Assembly (NCBI GenBank): GCA_028023455.1
Contig: JAQFVV010012573.1
Coordinates: 2,352,815-2,416,814, forward strand
Direction of reading: 5' to 3'
Length of the DNA: 64,000 bases
From: Epiperipatus broadwayi
Lineage: Eukaryota; Onychophora; Udeonychophora; Euonychophora; Peripatidae
Shown here: positions 1 through 11,931 of the stretch, in pieces
Layout: each line of letters starts with the position of its first letter
Position numbering within the stretch: the first letter of the stretch is position 1
The notes under the pieces: generated by a model
The model's input: the letters and a program-made list of their open reading frames with translations, nothing else
The model's database searches: none
What the model was told of the DNA's origin: nothing
Made by a program: the position numbers and the translations under genes

Positions 1-249
1 TATACTTCAGGACACTCCAAAAGATTTTTAGGGCATGGAAATACTTTATTTTTTTAATGCAATATAAATTGTGTGAATATTATTTTTCTTTAAAACATTA
101 CCAATTTTATCAGTTACTTCATTTATATATGGCAGAACTGTTGAAATTTCTGAAGTATCAAAATCTTTATATATATATAAATATTTTCAAGGATTTTTAA
201 TTTATTAAAGAATAGAAATAAAGTGAATATATCAATGTAAACAGAGATA

Positions 250-251
250 AC

Positions 252-331
<80 letters not shown>
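250..331. repeat. (TA)n microsatellite
   Basis: Two nearly continuous TA dinucleotide tracts are separated by a short AT-rich spacer. Tyrosine/isoleucine-rich open frames through it are an effect of the repeat and are not genes. Confidence 0.95.
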
Positions 332-334
<3 letters not shown>

Positions 335-1290
335 AACTGGCACACATGCCATTGCATTATTTATAAAAAAAAGGTAAAGTATAAATGTTCGCAAATAAAA
401 GTTATTAAATAAAAGTTAAAATTAAAAATTGAAAACTAAAAGTTTGCAAAAACATATTTATATATACATTGCACAGATGGAAAATTATTAAAAGAAAACT
501 TTATTTAAAAAAAAGTATTTTAAATCTTAAAGATAAAAAAACATACAATAATTAAATTACTGTCTCTTGTGTTAAAACTCAAAATGGAAATGATTGTTGG
601 TTTTAATTAATCCAAAGAAAATGAGCATTTGGGGCAGATTTATAATTAAAGGTCAGATAAGAGATATAAAAATTTTGCATTATCAGCATGTGGAAGGTCA
701 ACCAACACTCAGAATCTAATGAAAACCACCGGAACAGGAAATTATGTTCGGTGAATCTGGAGGATTAGTATAAAAAGAAAACAATTCAAATTAAGAACAG
801 TTCCAGCTTGATTTTTGAGGAAGGTGAAAAGATGCACTTTTCACTCTCTTATTTATTTCAAATGAAGTGATTGTTGAATTAGAAATGGCACTATTATAGA
901 CCCAAATCATATGGGTCCTACAATAAAATAGTTCCAGGATTGAACCAGCTAAGAAAGCCTCCAGACTGATAACTATTGTATGAACAACAGATCAGTTTTC
1001 CATGAAAGTATAACTAATAAAGTCTTTTCAGGAATAGGCACAAGGAATCAGGAGCTCCTCTACTGTAAAGTATGAATTATAAAATTGTAAAAAGTAATTA
1101 AGAACTTTTGTCAATATTTAACAAGCTTTTAATAACTAGCTAAACAAAACTTTTAAAATGAACTTTTATCTGACTTATTAAGATTTCAAAATCAGTTGTT
1201 AATGTTTAATTTTATATATTTGAGTTTGCTAATTTAATTAAATCATTTCTATTTTCCTTATTAATATTTATTGACTAAATTATTTAAATG
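332..1290. other. AT-rich non-coding stretch, nothing recognised
   Basis: No convincing open frame, repeat or RNA signal is visible. Stop codons are dense in all frames. A slightly GC-richer patch around 690-1060 has no open frame of useful length. Confidence 0.5.
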
Positions 1291-2500
1291 TATTAAATTT
1301 AAGTTGGGGGTAGATAACTGCATAGATTCATTAACGTTTAGTTTTCTTTTTTTTTCATATGCGTGAAATATATATATATCGATAAATATAACACCTCATG
1401 CTGAGTGTCCAAATGTATTTACTGGTATATATTTTAGTTATTGGTGTCAATGTGGCACCTTATAATGACTGCTATTGGGTTTATTGTAAATTTCCCTTTG
1501 CAATTCCATCAATAACTTTATATTTTAATCATTTATCTTTATTTTGACAGGGTTTAATTTCAGGCTATTTGTTTTGTAGTTAGGTTGATGCTGGTGGAGA
1601 GATATACGGGTGTTTATATCAATGTAATGTGAAGTGTGTTTAGCATACAGGGCAAATCCCAATTGAATGCATGACCCAAAGATGTAGTCATTGCGTTGCA
1701 ATGTATGCAGATGTATTTCCTCGGAAATTGACTTCTTTTAGCTCTATGGGTAGGAACTATAAGTTGGCAGATAGCCCACTCTCCCCCATATGTAGCATTT
1801 CTCTTTTAAATATTTTATTACATGATTCCCTTACCAGACAGATTCACATTCCTGTATTGGATGAGGATCATGTCATTCAAATAATATCATGCAGCAGACA
1901 CACATTTCTGACTGCATGGTTTTATGCTAGCATCTTCATATTGCATTGGTTGCATCTGTATATCAGGAAGAAGCATTGGTCTGGTTACAAACTTTTAGTC
2001 TGAGATTAAATGATTGTTTTAAAAAGTTTTTAACTGAGAAATCTATGTAGCTTATCTATACTCAACATTCTAAAGTAAAATTTATCAAAATATCCATCTG
2101 TGCTGACTTTCTTAAATAATTTAAATTTAAAAAAAAATAATCTAAATTTAAAATTAATATTAGAATTAATATAAATTTTATTCCTCAATTTCAAATATTT
2201 ATAGATGTGTGTTAATAAATGTTTTTTTGTGTGTGTTATTACTGGCAGTGGCTTATTTTATTTTATTTTATATTAAAAATTTATTTTTAATTTTAAATCT
2301 TTCTTGAATGAGAACTATGTGTTATGAATCTCTACATCTCCTTGAGCTAGTGGTAAGGGTTAATGGTCATAATAAAACATAAAATTGGATCTTAACAGTA
2401 TGTATCTGCCTTCTATATAAATTTTCCAGGTTCAAATGGCCTGGTGGTGTCCTTGTACGGCAGATACGGTAAGACTCTGATTTTCACTGACCATTATAAT
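1291..2500 (+). repeat. Dispersed repeat family 1, copy A (ends in a nested palindrome)
   Basis: This copy aligns over most of its length with 26348-27270 in the same orientation. Shared landmarks include the 'aatttaagttggg' start, a segment around 1551-2030 (copy B about 26384-26850), and the terminal 'attttccagg...cctgg' segment. Similarity looks like roughly three quarters by eye, and copy A carries about 200 extra bases near 1320-1545. The open frame at 1671-2003 inside it is not conserved as protein between the copies (copy B has different frames and stops), so I treat it as repeat and not as a gene. The family is not recognised. It could be a non-autonomous DNA transposon or an uncharacterised SINE/LINE tail. 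Confidence 0.75.
2403..2466 (+). repeat. Conserved nested palindrome (stem-loop) at the repeat end
   Basis: An outer arm pair TATCTGCC (2403-2410) / GGCAGATA (2459-2466) encloses an inner pair CCAGG / CCTGG with a 9-base loop. The same arrangement occurs at 27174-27236 in the second copy of the repeat. An inverted copy at 2885-2930 keeps the inner CCAGG / CCTGG pair. It could fold as a hairpin in DNA or RNA. Its function is unknown. Confidence 0.7.
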
Positions 2501-2930
2501 TGGTTCCCAACATGGGGCAATGTATAATAAACCATGATCACCTTGAAATTTACAGTAATATTTTTTTTTAAGAAATGAAATATTTTTTGTCTATGTTATA
2601 TAAAGTTATACACTTGAACTTTGTGTAAAAAATACTGCCAGTATGAAAAATTGCAGACATGTATAAATAGATGTGAGGAATAAAATGTAATAATTTTCTG
2701 TTAAAAAAGATAAAAAGGAATAAGTTAATTAAAATGTTAAATGATTTAAAAGTAGGAGAAAAGAAACTTGTAAGGGAAAAGACTAAGTTTAGCTGGTAGT
2801 AAGGAAACAATGGTCAACAATTTTTTTAGCATTATATTTGTATGTAATTACTAACCAATCTTTTAAAAGATTCTAAGTTAGTCAATCTGCCATACAAGGG
2901 CACCACCAGGCCATTCAAACCTGGAAAATT
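2420..2930. repeat. Inverted repeat pair (fold-back), about 47-bp arms
   Basis: The segment 2420-2467 is the near-exact reverse complement of 2885-2930, with a few mismatches. They enclose about 420 bp of AT-rich DNA. The arms are the same palindrome-bearing sequence that ends the dispersed repeat. The structure resembles a fold-back or MITE-like element, or two repeat ends in opposite orientation. The open frame on the minus strand inside it (2568-2810) is low-complexity AT-rich and is not supported as a gene. Confidence 0.7.
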
Positions 2931-2939
2931 GTATCTTCA

Positions 2940-4290
2940 TCTGGATAAACACTTTTATATTGGATAATTATTGTTAAGAATTAATTTTCAATTAATGGAT
3001 TTTATCTTCATAAATATTTTGAGTAAAGTTATAATTTATGAATGCCATGCTTTAAAAAATTAATAACTATATTCCACACCTAGATAATAAGACAGCTTAT
3101 TGTAATTCTCTGAAATAATTTTAAATCAGTATTATTGGATTCAAAGAATTATTTATTATATCCCACACTTAGAAAATAAATCAACTTATTTGGATTTTCT
3201 GGAATAATTTTAAATTCATTGGATTATACTTAAAATGTTCCAACATCATTACTAATTACTCTATTATAAGAATTAAATTTTGTTTCTAGGACTTTATCAC
3301 CTAAAATATCAAAAAATTTAATCACTTTCAAATATGTATTTTGAAAGAATGCACCAGAATAAATATTTTTAATTTTTAAAAAGATCATGAATTAATTTAA
3401 AATTATAAGAATATATTATATTTGGCAAATTTGTTTAAGTATTAGAATATCTAGAATTATCTTGGTCAATGAAAATTCTCACAAGAAGAAACATATAATA
3501 AAATAATATATAGATAGTAGATAGTATATAAATTTATGATTATCATTTAGTATTAATATCTGCTATTGATTATTTGTACTATGGAAAACTATTATTAATA
3601 TTTAAAGTTAATTAATAATTAATTATAGTTATGGCATAATATTTAACATTTTTATAAATTTTATTGGTCTATTAATTTGATCATATGCTTCTATAGTTAA
3701 AGGTACCTAAAACATATAGTTGAGATATTTTATAAATATATATCTTCTTATTTATCCACACAAGTACTTTCAGGATTTTATAAAGATTATATTGTATATT
3801 GAATTATATTAATGGTACTGATACTCATATAAATATTATTGTTCAGTTAAGTTTCTGACAACATTGTATTATTGTTTTGTTTATAGTGTAAGCTTGATAA
3901 GCCTCTTATAAAATGCCAGCAGCATCTATTAAAATTGGGTTAGTAAGTTGGGTTAATGCTTTGCTTTTTTATGAAATAGCTATGTTTATAAATCAGATAC
4001 TTAGAAAAAACAGATATTATAGTGTTAATTAAAAATGCAACAAAATATTCTTTTATTTTATTTATTATTTATAATTAAATCTTTTGAATAGATCTTAATA
4101 TGTTTCTCTAATAAAGTACTATATTTTATACCACACATTTTGTTAGTAAAACAGTAGGAATTACTTTCAATAATAAAAAATATCACAAGCATATTTATAG
4201 TTACTGCAGAAAATTTTTTATTTTTCAAATATTTATTATTATTATTATTTATTGTTAATAAACTAATTATATGTTGTTAATTATCTGGTC
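2940..4290. other. AT-rich non-coding stretch, nothing recognised
   Basis: Only AT-rich sequence with short imperfect repeats is visible. For example, similar phrases around 3060-3110 and 3140-3200 ('atattccacacctagataataag' against 'atcccacacttagaaaataaa') suggest an old local duplication. No gene or RNA is supported. Confidence 0.5.
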
Positions 4291-4296
4291 TTGCTA

Positions 4297-4390
4297 AGAG
4301 TCATCGCAGCTGCTTTGCAAGCAAGTAGTTGGTTGCAAATGGTTGTGGGTTCACGTCCTGGCTGGTGCTATGACATATGAAAAAAAAATT
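4297..4390 (+). mobile_element. Old tRNA-derived SINE copy
   Basis: A tRNA-like segment carries a degenerate B box (GGTTCACGTCC near 4348), followed by 'gctggtgctatgacatatg' and an A-rich tail. It matches the minus-strand element at 29184-29284: both share 'gcagctgcttt.caa', the B-box region, a 'gct.gtgctatgaca' 3' end and an A tract. No clean target-site duplication is visible and the tRNA fold is poor, which fits an old, decayed copy and not a functional tRNA gene. Confidence 0.7.
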
Positions 4391-6964
4391 AGTTAATGTT
4401 TATCATCTATTAATTTTATATAGTTACATAATTTTATAATTATTATTCATTATTTAAAAGAATACTGCTTGATACAAAATGTTTTTCATTATTTTTTTAC
4501 ATTTACACCATTTTTATTTTAATATTTAGTTGCTTAAGATATGAATTAAAACAATAAAATGCCATTGCTATTTAATCATATTAATTATAATAATTTATAA
4601 TTTTAAAGATTTAAAAATTTAATTATTTAGTATACTTTAATATTATAATCCTGAGATAACTTTAAATCGAACTTATGTAATATGAAAACTTAGAGCAAAC
4701 TCACTAGCATATATATAAGAATGTTATCGCATTTATTTATTCTTGTCACCATTATACTTTGTCATAGTAGAACCCGAGATGTTATTGTTACTACTTAATA
4801 CACATCTGTATAGTGTTTCCTTAAAATAAATATTTGTTTATTATAGAGGGTCTTTTAAAGTGATTATATAAATATTTAAAAGGTTAAGCTTAACTTTATT
4901 CCATTTGTAATTGGTTGGAATCATTTCAACACACACATTTTCCAATCAATTGCAATATGTATATAAATGCAAATGTTGTTGAAAGCAAATAACTTTCCAA
5001 CTGACAGGCAAACAACATTAAAAATCTCACAGATATTTATGTTTAACTATTAGACAAAATGAATCTCATTTTATCTTAGTCTCAAGAATTTAAATTCTTT
5101 GGACCTGATACATTAACAAAATTTATTTTTTAAGTTGTTTTTTTTATAATCTTATGCTTGTGTATTCTTCAAATTGATATGAAACACCAATTAATGAAGC
5201 ATTGTAATACAACCTGCATATTAATTAATTGTTTTTGTAAGTAGAAATGTTTTAATGTACAGTATTAAATGTTTTTTTTTATTTATTTTAATGTTATATG
5301 TTGAGAGTTTCCTTCTAGCAATCCGAAAAAGACAGTGAGTTGAAACAAAAAATCAAAAGAAATTTATCGTGTCAGTATCATAATCCATTAAATAGCTTTT
5401 GTTGTTTAGAAATCCACCAGAAAACTTCCTGATAAATTTCCAAGAATGTGCTTATCAGCAGGGATATCAAATTCTTTCTTTAAGCAACATGTCAGGTTAG
5501 AAAACGAACTCTTAAAACATTTGAAGACTGTTTTCTTTTAAATTATCCCTTGTTTTTCATTATATCTGCATCCATGAGTATTTTCATTTTAGAAAGTTAT
5601 GAACATAAAATTAATTAAACATATCTCATGTTTAACTTTATTGTAAAAAAATATATATCAAAATCTACCAATAGTAAAAATTAGCATTTTACTTTTATTT
5701 CTAACAGTATTTTCTAAACAAAGCAATAAAATCACAAAGAACAAGAAGCTACAATTTTTACTAGTAATTATAAGATTGCTATTTGAAAGCTAAAATAGTT
5801 TTTTTTCTAATATATGTCATTGAATTTATTTATATGTTTGAAATAATTGGAAAATGCACTCATAATTATTTTTTGCACTTTTAGGAGTTATAAATAGAGT
5901 CGTTTTAAGTTAATGTGAGAATATTATGAAGCTAGTTATACTTTCTTATGATTCTATGACAGCCATATTTGTAATCACGATAACATTACCACAATCTTTA
6001 AGAAGAGGAATAAATATTTTTATTCTTATTTATTTTTACTTTATTTAGTACAGCCAACTTTTTAAAATATTAAACTTACAAGTTTTTTTTCAATTATTCC
6101 AAAAGTAAATAATATTTGTGATATAATACCTCCATGAATTAATACCATAATTCAAATATTTTATTTCTGACATTTATTAATAAAGTCATATTTTATTATA
6201 CAAAATATTAATATTTCTTTATTGTCATGTCCGCATTTTAATATCTCAATGATCACTGCAGACTTATGTTTACTCTGATCTGAATTTCAGGATATAGTAA
6301 TATATAGATGTGAGTTTGATAATGTTTGATCATTGATAAAGTGGTCAAGATAAAAAGAAAATTAAATCAGTAACTATGAGACAAATCATATTATTTCAAA
6401 AATTAATATTATCTTCTAAGTTAGGGCATCTTTAGAACAGTCAAAGAATCTTCTTTTTTTCCATTACTATGGAATACCATCTCATAAACTGGCACAAATA
6501 AAATACTAATTATTCATAACTTTTCTATATTATGCTAATACTTAATCTGGCATCATCAGCATGGATAGCCAACGATGTACAATTACTAATATTACACAAA
6601 TTGGTGCCAAATAAGAGTTTAAGATTTATAGTCTTATGTTTTATTACTTTTGCTAATTAATGTGTGCATCAAATTATAACCATTATGAAAATTGGCATTC
6701 AAATCATTTTTTTAAACAATATTGTCCAAAATACATCACTATAAAATGACAATTTATAGTACAATGAAATTGGGGGCAGGGGGATAACGTTATTTGTAAC
6801 ATGTTATTCCAAAAAAAAAAAAAAAAACTAATAAAATATATGAAAAAGTTGGTTTAAAATTTATCATAATGTATTATTTTCTTTAGAAGCTACTTATCTT
6901 TATGAAGTATTTTGAAGTATATTAAAAACTTCTGACCATGATAATATTCTAGATTGTTACATAT
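4391..6964. other. AT-rich non-coding stretch, nothing recognised
   Basis: No coding frame, RNA gene or repeat can be supported. An isolated 'gggggcaggggg' run near 6771-6782 and an A17 tract near 6812 are the only compositional features before the gap. Confidence 0.5.
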
Positions 6965-7464
6965 NNNNNNNNNNNNNNNNNNNNNNNNNNNNNNNNNNNN
7001 NNNNNNNNNNNNNNNNNNNNNNNNNNNNNNNNNNNNNNNNNNNNNNNNNNNNNNNNNNNNNNNNNNNNNNNNNNNNNNNNNNNNNNNNNNNNNNNNNNNN
7101 NNNNNNNNNNNNNNNNNNNNNNNNNNNNNNNNNNNNNNNNNNNNNNNNNNNNNNNNNNNNNNNNNNNNNNNNNNNNNNNNNNNNNNNNNNNNNNNNNNNN
7201 NNNNNNNNNNNNNNNNNNNNNNNNNNNNNNNNNNNNNNNNNNNNNNNNNNNNNNNNNNNNNNNNNNNNNNNNNNNNNNNNNNNNNNNNNNNNNNNNNNNN
7301 NNNNNNNNNNNNNNNNNNNNNNNNNNNNNNNNNNNNNNNNNNNNNNNNNNNNNNNNNNNNNNNNNNNNNNNNNNNNNNNNNNNNNNNNNNNNNNNNNNNN
7401 NNNNNNNNNNNNNNNNNNNNNNNNNNNNNNNNNNNNNNNNNNNNNNNNNNNNNNNNNNNNNNNN
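6965..7464. other. Assembly gap of exactly 500 N
   Basis: Exactly 500 N characters, so the true length is unknown. The first base after the gap (7465) is already inside a long direct repeat whose other copy starts matching at 13918, about 20 bases after a G12 homopolymer. The contig therefore probably broke inside the left LTR at or near that homopolymer. Confidence 0.95.
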
Positions 7465-9020
7465 TTAATTCAAGTGTTGTTATATTAATAGTTATTTAAT
7501 AATTCGGTTAAGTTTAAAGATTATGAATCCTTTAAATAAACAAATATACTCGATATTTTAGTATGAAAGGGTATTTAAAATGATATATACATACTCCAAA
7601 GAGCAGGTTTTATATACATGTACAAATGGATAAACTAAAAAAAAAAAAAACAATGATTTTGTTCTTATGTGAAAGATAAAAGTAGTAATTTTGTTTGCTT
7701 ACCAACCTCCAGAATTATAACCCTATATTCTCATTTATTTTTTTTTGTATTGTTACTTAATCATCAAGTACTACTATTATGTAGAGGTTAAACTAATGAA
7801 CCATGAATGGAAAAAAAATGATTGTTTAATAAACTAAATATGTGATATATAGTTCACATACATAGGGATAAATATCTCAACATATAATGGGAAATCATTA
7901 GTTTTGTTTGATAATAATACTCTAAAGATTAATTTTCTGTTGTTATTATTATTATTATAATATATATGTATTATTTTGTTATGTTATTTTAAATTTGATA
8001 TTAATGGAAATGTTTATTATCATTTGTAATGAATATGATTAAAATGATTGTTTTAAAAGTTTTATTAAATTCCAATTGCTGCATATCTTTTCTGGGCTCA
8101 TTTTCACCACATCACACAACTTAAAATGTACAGTCAAAATTAAAATGAAAAGTCAATTCAATTTAAAGCAAATCTAACAGTTTAATAAGCATAAATCTCT
8201 TAGTAAAGATTTTTTTTACTTGTTACATGCTGCCTTGATCCCATAGGTCATTGATGACATTGCCAATTATTAAAGTGTATTTATTAATATAAAATTAAAT
8301 GATACATTAGTTATTAGTGAAAGTATTAGTGTTAATCACAGTTTAGTTAATAATATTATTTTAATATTCAGTATTGAAGAACATACATATAAAGCTTGAC
8401 TATGAATTTAAATTATAAGCCTTTCTTAATTTGTACACTATCCATGGAAATCTGTAAAATCCCTCTTGATATTCCATAGGTAGTATGAAGAATTAATAAA
8501 TCAATGATTTTCCTGAGATCTCCTTATTTTAAAGTTATTCTTGTGATTATTGCCAATCTTAATTATTAAACATAATATGAATCAAAGTTTATCTGTAATT
8601 ATCTAACAGATTAATTTAATGAGTGATTGAATTAAAACTTAATAGTTATAAATATAAAATAATATATTAGATATTATTGTTAGTCATGAGAGTATGTAGA
8701 TACTTAATAAGGAGGAGTATCTGGGTATTCTTATGCCATTGAACAAGTATTTTGCATTTGTTTAATGTTAAGGGGATGTGATCTGTTTATAGGTAAACGA
8801 GTCTCATATTGATTATATTTAAAACATATCTTATTTTAGAAATATTTACTCATGTCAAAGTAACATGGGATAGATACTAATCTTATCTAAATTCAATTGT
8901 TATAGTTAAAGAAAATGGTCAGGATATAGTAAGTTTATTAATAGAACCTAACCCGAATCCAAGTAGGGCCTAATATAAGGGACTTGGAAACTCTGCTTAG
9001 GGTCGTACCACCTATAGACA
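7465..9020 (+). mobile_element. 5' LTR (right-hand 1.56 kb visible) of a gag-only LTR retrotransposon
   Basis: Nearly identical to 13918-15463 in the same orientation. I see fewer than about ten substitutions plus length changes in homopolymer or ATT tracts. The match stops at ...CTATAGACA (9020) against ...CTATATACA (15463), so both copies end in CA, as LTRs do. The left end is lost in the gap. The high identity indicates recent insertion. Downstream, 'ggccacagtatataaa' begins at 9021. No perfect TGG-starting primer binding site abuts the LTR; the nearest candidate is TGGCACCCAT at 9045-9054. Confidence 0.8.
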
Positions 9021-9549
9021 GGCCACAGTATATAAACCCCCTTATGGCACCCATATGAGTGGCAGGATTAGTAAACTAATCATTGATTATCATGATTGAT
9101 TTATATAAAAAATGCCTAACACATTAATTGAATTATTAGATATAGTTCAAATAATAATTTTTTTTTATATTTTATTTTGTTAGAATATTAAATAAAGGCT
9201 AGTCTAATGTGGCTATGTGATCAGTAGGCAAATCATACATAGATTGATAATTGATGTATGAATAATTCATGCGGTGGTTGTGGTGATGATGTTGAGAAAA
9301 GAAAGTATGCAACTTGTTTATATGAATTTGAGTTTATTGTAAATAAATAGATATAAATATGGTTTATGGTATCTATTAATAGATATCATGAAAATGAAAT
9401 ATAATTGATTTGTCAAGTTATTTGAGGGAGTTGTTGATTGTTGGAATAGCCTAGTAGAAAATATTTTTTATGAAGTTGAACTAAGTCATATTTTTTAAGG
9501 AAAAATAGCATAGTGCTTTAGTGAAAAAAAAAAATTGTATTTTTCAAAA

Positions 9550-11931
9550 ATGAGTGGAATTGAAAATTCTGAAAAAGAAGAAAATATTTGTTCTGTCCAA
9601 GAACAAGATCTCAAGGAGATGTTAGAAGTGGAAATAAGAATGGAAAAAGAAAGGGAGAGTCATAGGAAAGATAGAGAAATAAGAAAGGATATTCAATATG
9701 AAGTTATAGAAGAAAAGAAAGTTGTTGTGGTGGAAGAGAAGAAAAGTTTAGATGATTTGTTTGTATTGATGATGAAAATAAATGAATCTTTGAGTGAATC
9801 TTTAAATAAAAAGTTAGAAGAGTCTAGTAAATCTTTAAGAGAAGATAATAGATTTTTAAGAGTACAGTTAGAAGAGAATAGTAAAAAGTCAGAAGAAGAT
9901 AATAGATTTTTAAGAGTAAAGTTAGAAGAGAACAGTAAAAAGTTAGAAGAGACTAGTAAAAAATCAGAAGAAGATAATAGATTTTTAAGAGTAAAGTTAG
10001 AAGAGAACAGTAAAAAGTTAGAAGAGACTAGTAAAAAATCAGAAGAAGATAATAGATTTTTAAGAGTAAAGTTAGAAGAGAATAGTAAAAAGTCAGAAGA
10101 AGATAATAGATTTTTAAGAAAAGAACTACAAAAAACTAATAAAGTGCTGAGTGAGAAGTTAGAATTTATGAATAAAGGTATAGTTGAAAATCAACAAGCC
10201 ATTAAGTTTATAAAGGGAGATTTAGAGAAAAAAATTGGAGAATTAAGTGAAAAGTTTGCAACAAAAGAAAATGTTATAGAGGTAGTAAAAGAGAAAATAG
10301 ATGAAGAGTTAGAAGGATACATTCATAAAAATGTTCAAGCTCTTCAAGTTCAGGGTAAAGAAGCTATCAAACAATGGACAGTTAGTAAAGATGAACTGAA
10401 TGAGAAGATAGAGCATGTAGATAGTGGTGTTAAAGGTATACAGAATCAAGTGGAATTAATAGAAAACAAGTTTGAATTTTTAAGAACAGAAGTAAAAGAA
10501 GAAATGGATAACAGTGCTCTAGAATTTAAAAAAGAGTTGGGAATGGGAATAGAGAAAAATTTACAAGTTATAAAATCTAACAAAACTGAAGATCAAAGAT
10601 ATCGATCTAAAATGGGAGAAAGGTTGAAAAAGTTAGAGAAAGAATTAATAGATCGAATAGAGAAGAATAAAGAAGTAATTGAAGAAAATAATAGCTCAAA
10701 AGAGATGAGTAATATAAACATTGATCAATTAAGAGAGGAGCAAAAGAATTATATAGATAGTTTGTTTAGTAAAATGAAATTGGAGGATAGAGTACTTGAT
10801 AATGATATTAGAATTGAAGAAATTCAAGTAAGCAATCGTGACAGATGGAAAGATGTAAAAGACTTATTCTGGTTATGGTATAATAAATTGAGAAGTAAGC
10901 AAAAGAATTATGTAAATAGTTTCCTTAATAATGTAAAATTGAATAATTTAATGTCGGATATTTATTCTAAAAGTAAAATGATTCAAGTTAGTAATCGTGA
11001 TCGATTGAAAAATTTAAAAGATTTAGGAAAGATATGGTACAATCAAATGTTTCAAAATGGATTTAGTAATGAAAACTGGGATAAAATGGAAGGTAGGAAG
11101 GAATGTATAAATAATCATAGAGAGAAGTTAAGTAGGTGTCAGAAAACCAAACGTGTTAAAAGTTGCCAATCAGTTGAAGAACAGTTAGATAAGGAGGATT
11201 CCATGGACATAAGGTTTATGATAATAAAACCAATACAAGGAGATAATACAAAAAAAACCCATTTACAATCTCTAAATAAGTTAGAGAAATTGTTTTCTTT
11301 ATGCCCCATGTCCAAAAATGGAAAATTGGTCCTTACTAAAATGTTGCTATATGTAGATGAAAAGGATTGGTGGCAGTCATTTGTTGAAACACCTGGATAT
11401 GAAAATTTTAAAAACATAGTGTTAGTTGGTTTTGGGAAATCTAACCCACAAGCTCAAATTAGATATCAGATGATATCAGAAAAATATAGTTTTCAGTCCC
11501 ATGGTTTTGTGAAGCTTTTCCATAAGCAAGCTGTTACATTAAAAACTTACATTTTTTCTATATTGAAAGTTCAAATGGTAAGATTGAGTAGACAAAATCT
11601 ACCATATTTAAGCCAACAAATTTTAAGACTAGTGGATCAATATAATAGTAAAGACATCATTAAATTGTTAGATACATTACAAGCTAGTGAACTTAATGTT
11701 GTTAAAATAGCTATGGATGTTCATGAGAAAATGAATTACCATATTGATGATATAGAATGTGAAGTTAAGATATTTCACAAAATTATGAATAGAAAACAAT
11801 ATGTTGATATTAAAAAGGGATTTGAATTGCAGTTAAGTCAGCCTCTAATTCTGAATAGCCAGAAAAACATAAGTGAAGTTACTGCTATTTCAGACAGAAG
11901 GGGACACCAAGTTATAAATAAATTATTATAA
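9550..11931 (+). CDS. gag: Gag-like structural protein of an LTR retrotransposon, 793 aa
   Basis: The first ATG of the long open frame is at 9550, after 'ttcaaaa'; the frame is open slightly further upstream from a TTG. The protein would package element RNA into particles. Roughly residues 1-95 are charged. About residues 96-193 form a tandem coiled-coil array with five EEDNRFLR-type repeats spaced 18 or 25 residues apart. Further helical, K/E-rich sequence follows to about 390. A direct duplication of about 50 residues occurs at about 396-444 and 450-497 (each with QKNY... and SNRDR..K..KDL...WYN). The C-terminal third (about 570-720) resembles a retrotransposon capsid region, with a DWWQSF motif near residue 606. 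No CCHC zinc knuckle and no downstream pol are seen. The frame is intact, matching the young LTRs. A domesticated gene is possible but less likely given the flanking LTRs. Confidence 0.8.
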   Translation: MSGIENSEKEENICSVQEQDLKEMLEVEIRMEKERESHRKDREIRKDIQYEVIEEKKVVVVEEKKSLDDLFVLMMKINESLSESLNKKLEESSKSLREDNRFLRVQLEENSKKSEEDNRFLRVKLEENSKKLEETSKKSEEDNRFLRVKLEENSKKLEETSKKSEEDNRFLRVKLEENSKKSEEDNRFLRKELQKTNKVLSEKLEFMNKGIVENQQAIKFIKGDLEKKIGELSEKFATKENVIEVVKEKIDEELEGYIHKNVQALQVQGKEAIKQWTVSKDELNEKIEHVDSGVKGIQNQVELIENKFEFLRTEVKEEMDNSALEFKKELGMGIEKNLQVIKSNKTEDQRYRSKMGERLKKLEKELIDRIEKNKEVIEENNSSKEMSNINIDQLREEQKNYIDSLFSKMKLEDRVLDNDIRIEEIQVSNRDRWKDVKDLFWLWYNKLRSKQKNYVNSFLNNVKLNNLMSDIYSKSKMIQVSNRDRLKNLKDLGKIWYNQMFQNGFSNENWDKMEGRKECINNHREKLSRCQKTKRVKSCQSVEEQLDKEDSMDIRFMIIKPIQGDNTKKTHLQSLNKLEKLFSLCPMSKNGKLVLTKMLLYVDEKDWWQSFVETPGYENFKNIVLVGFGKSNPQAQIRYQMISEKYSFQSHGFVKLFHKQAVTLKTYIFSILKVQMVRLSRQNLPYLSQQILRLVDQYNSKDIIKLLDTLQASELNVVKIAMDVHEKMNYHIDDIECEVKIFHKIMNRKQYVDIKKGFELQLSQPLILNSQKNISEVTAISDRRGHQVINKLL

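Noticed and set aside
1671-2003. 110-codon frame in dispersed repeat copy A
   Set aside because: The frame is not conserved in copy B (26348-27270), where indels and stops break it.
4297-4390. Possible functional tRNA gene
   Set aside because: The acceptor and anticodon stems do not pair properly and an A tail follows; it matches the SINE at 29.2 kb.
6954-7499. 181-codon open frame across the gap
   Set aside because: It is almost entirely N translated as X and so has no sequence support.
11139-11417. 92-codon minus-strand frame inside gag
   Set aside because: It is a shadow of the gag coding strand with no independent signal.
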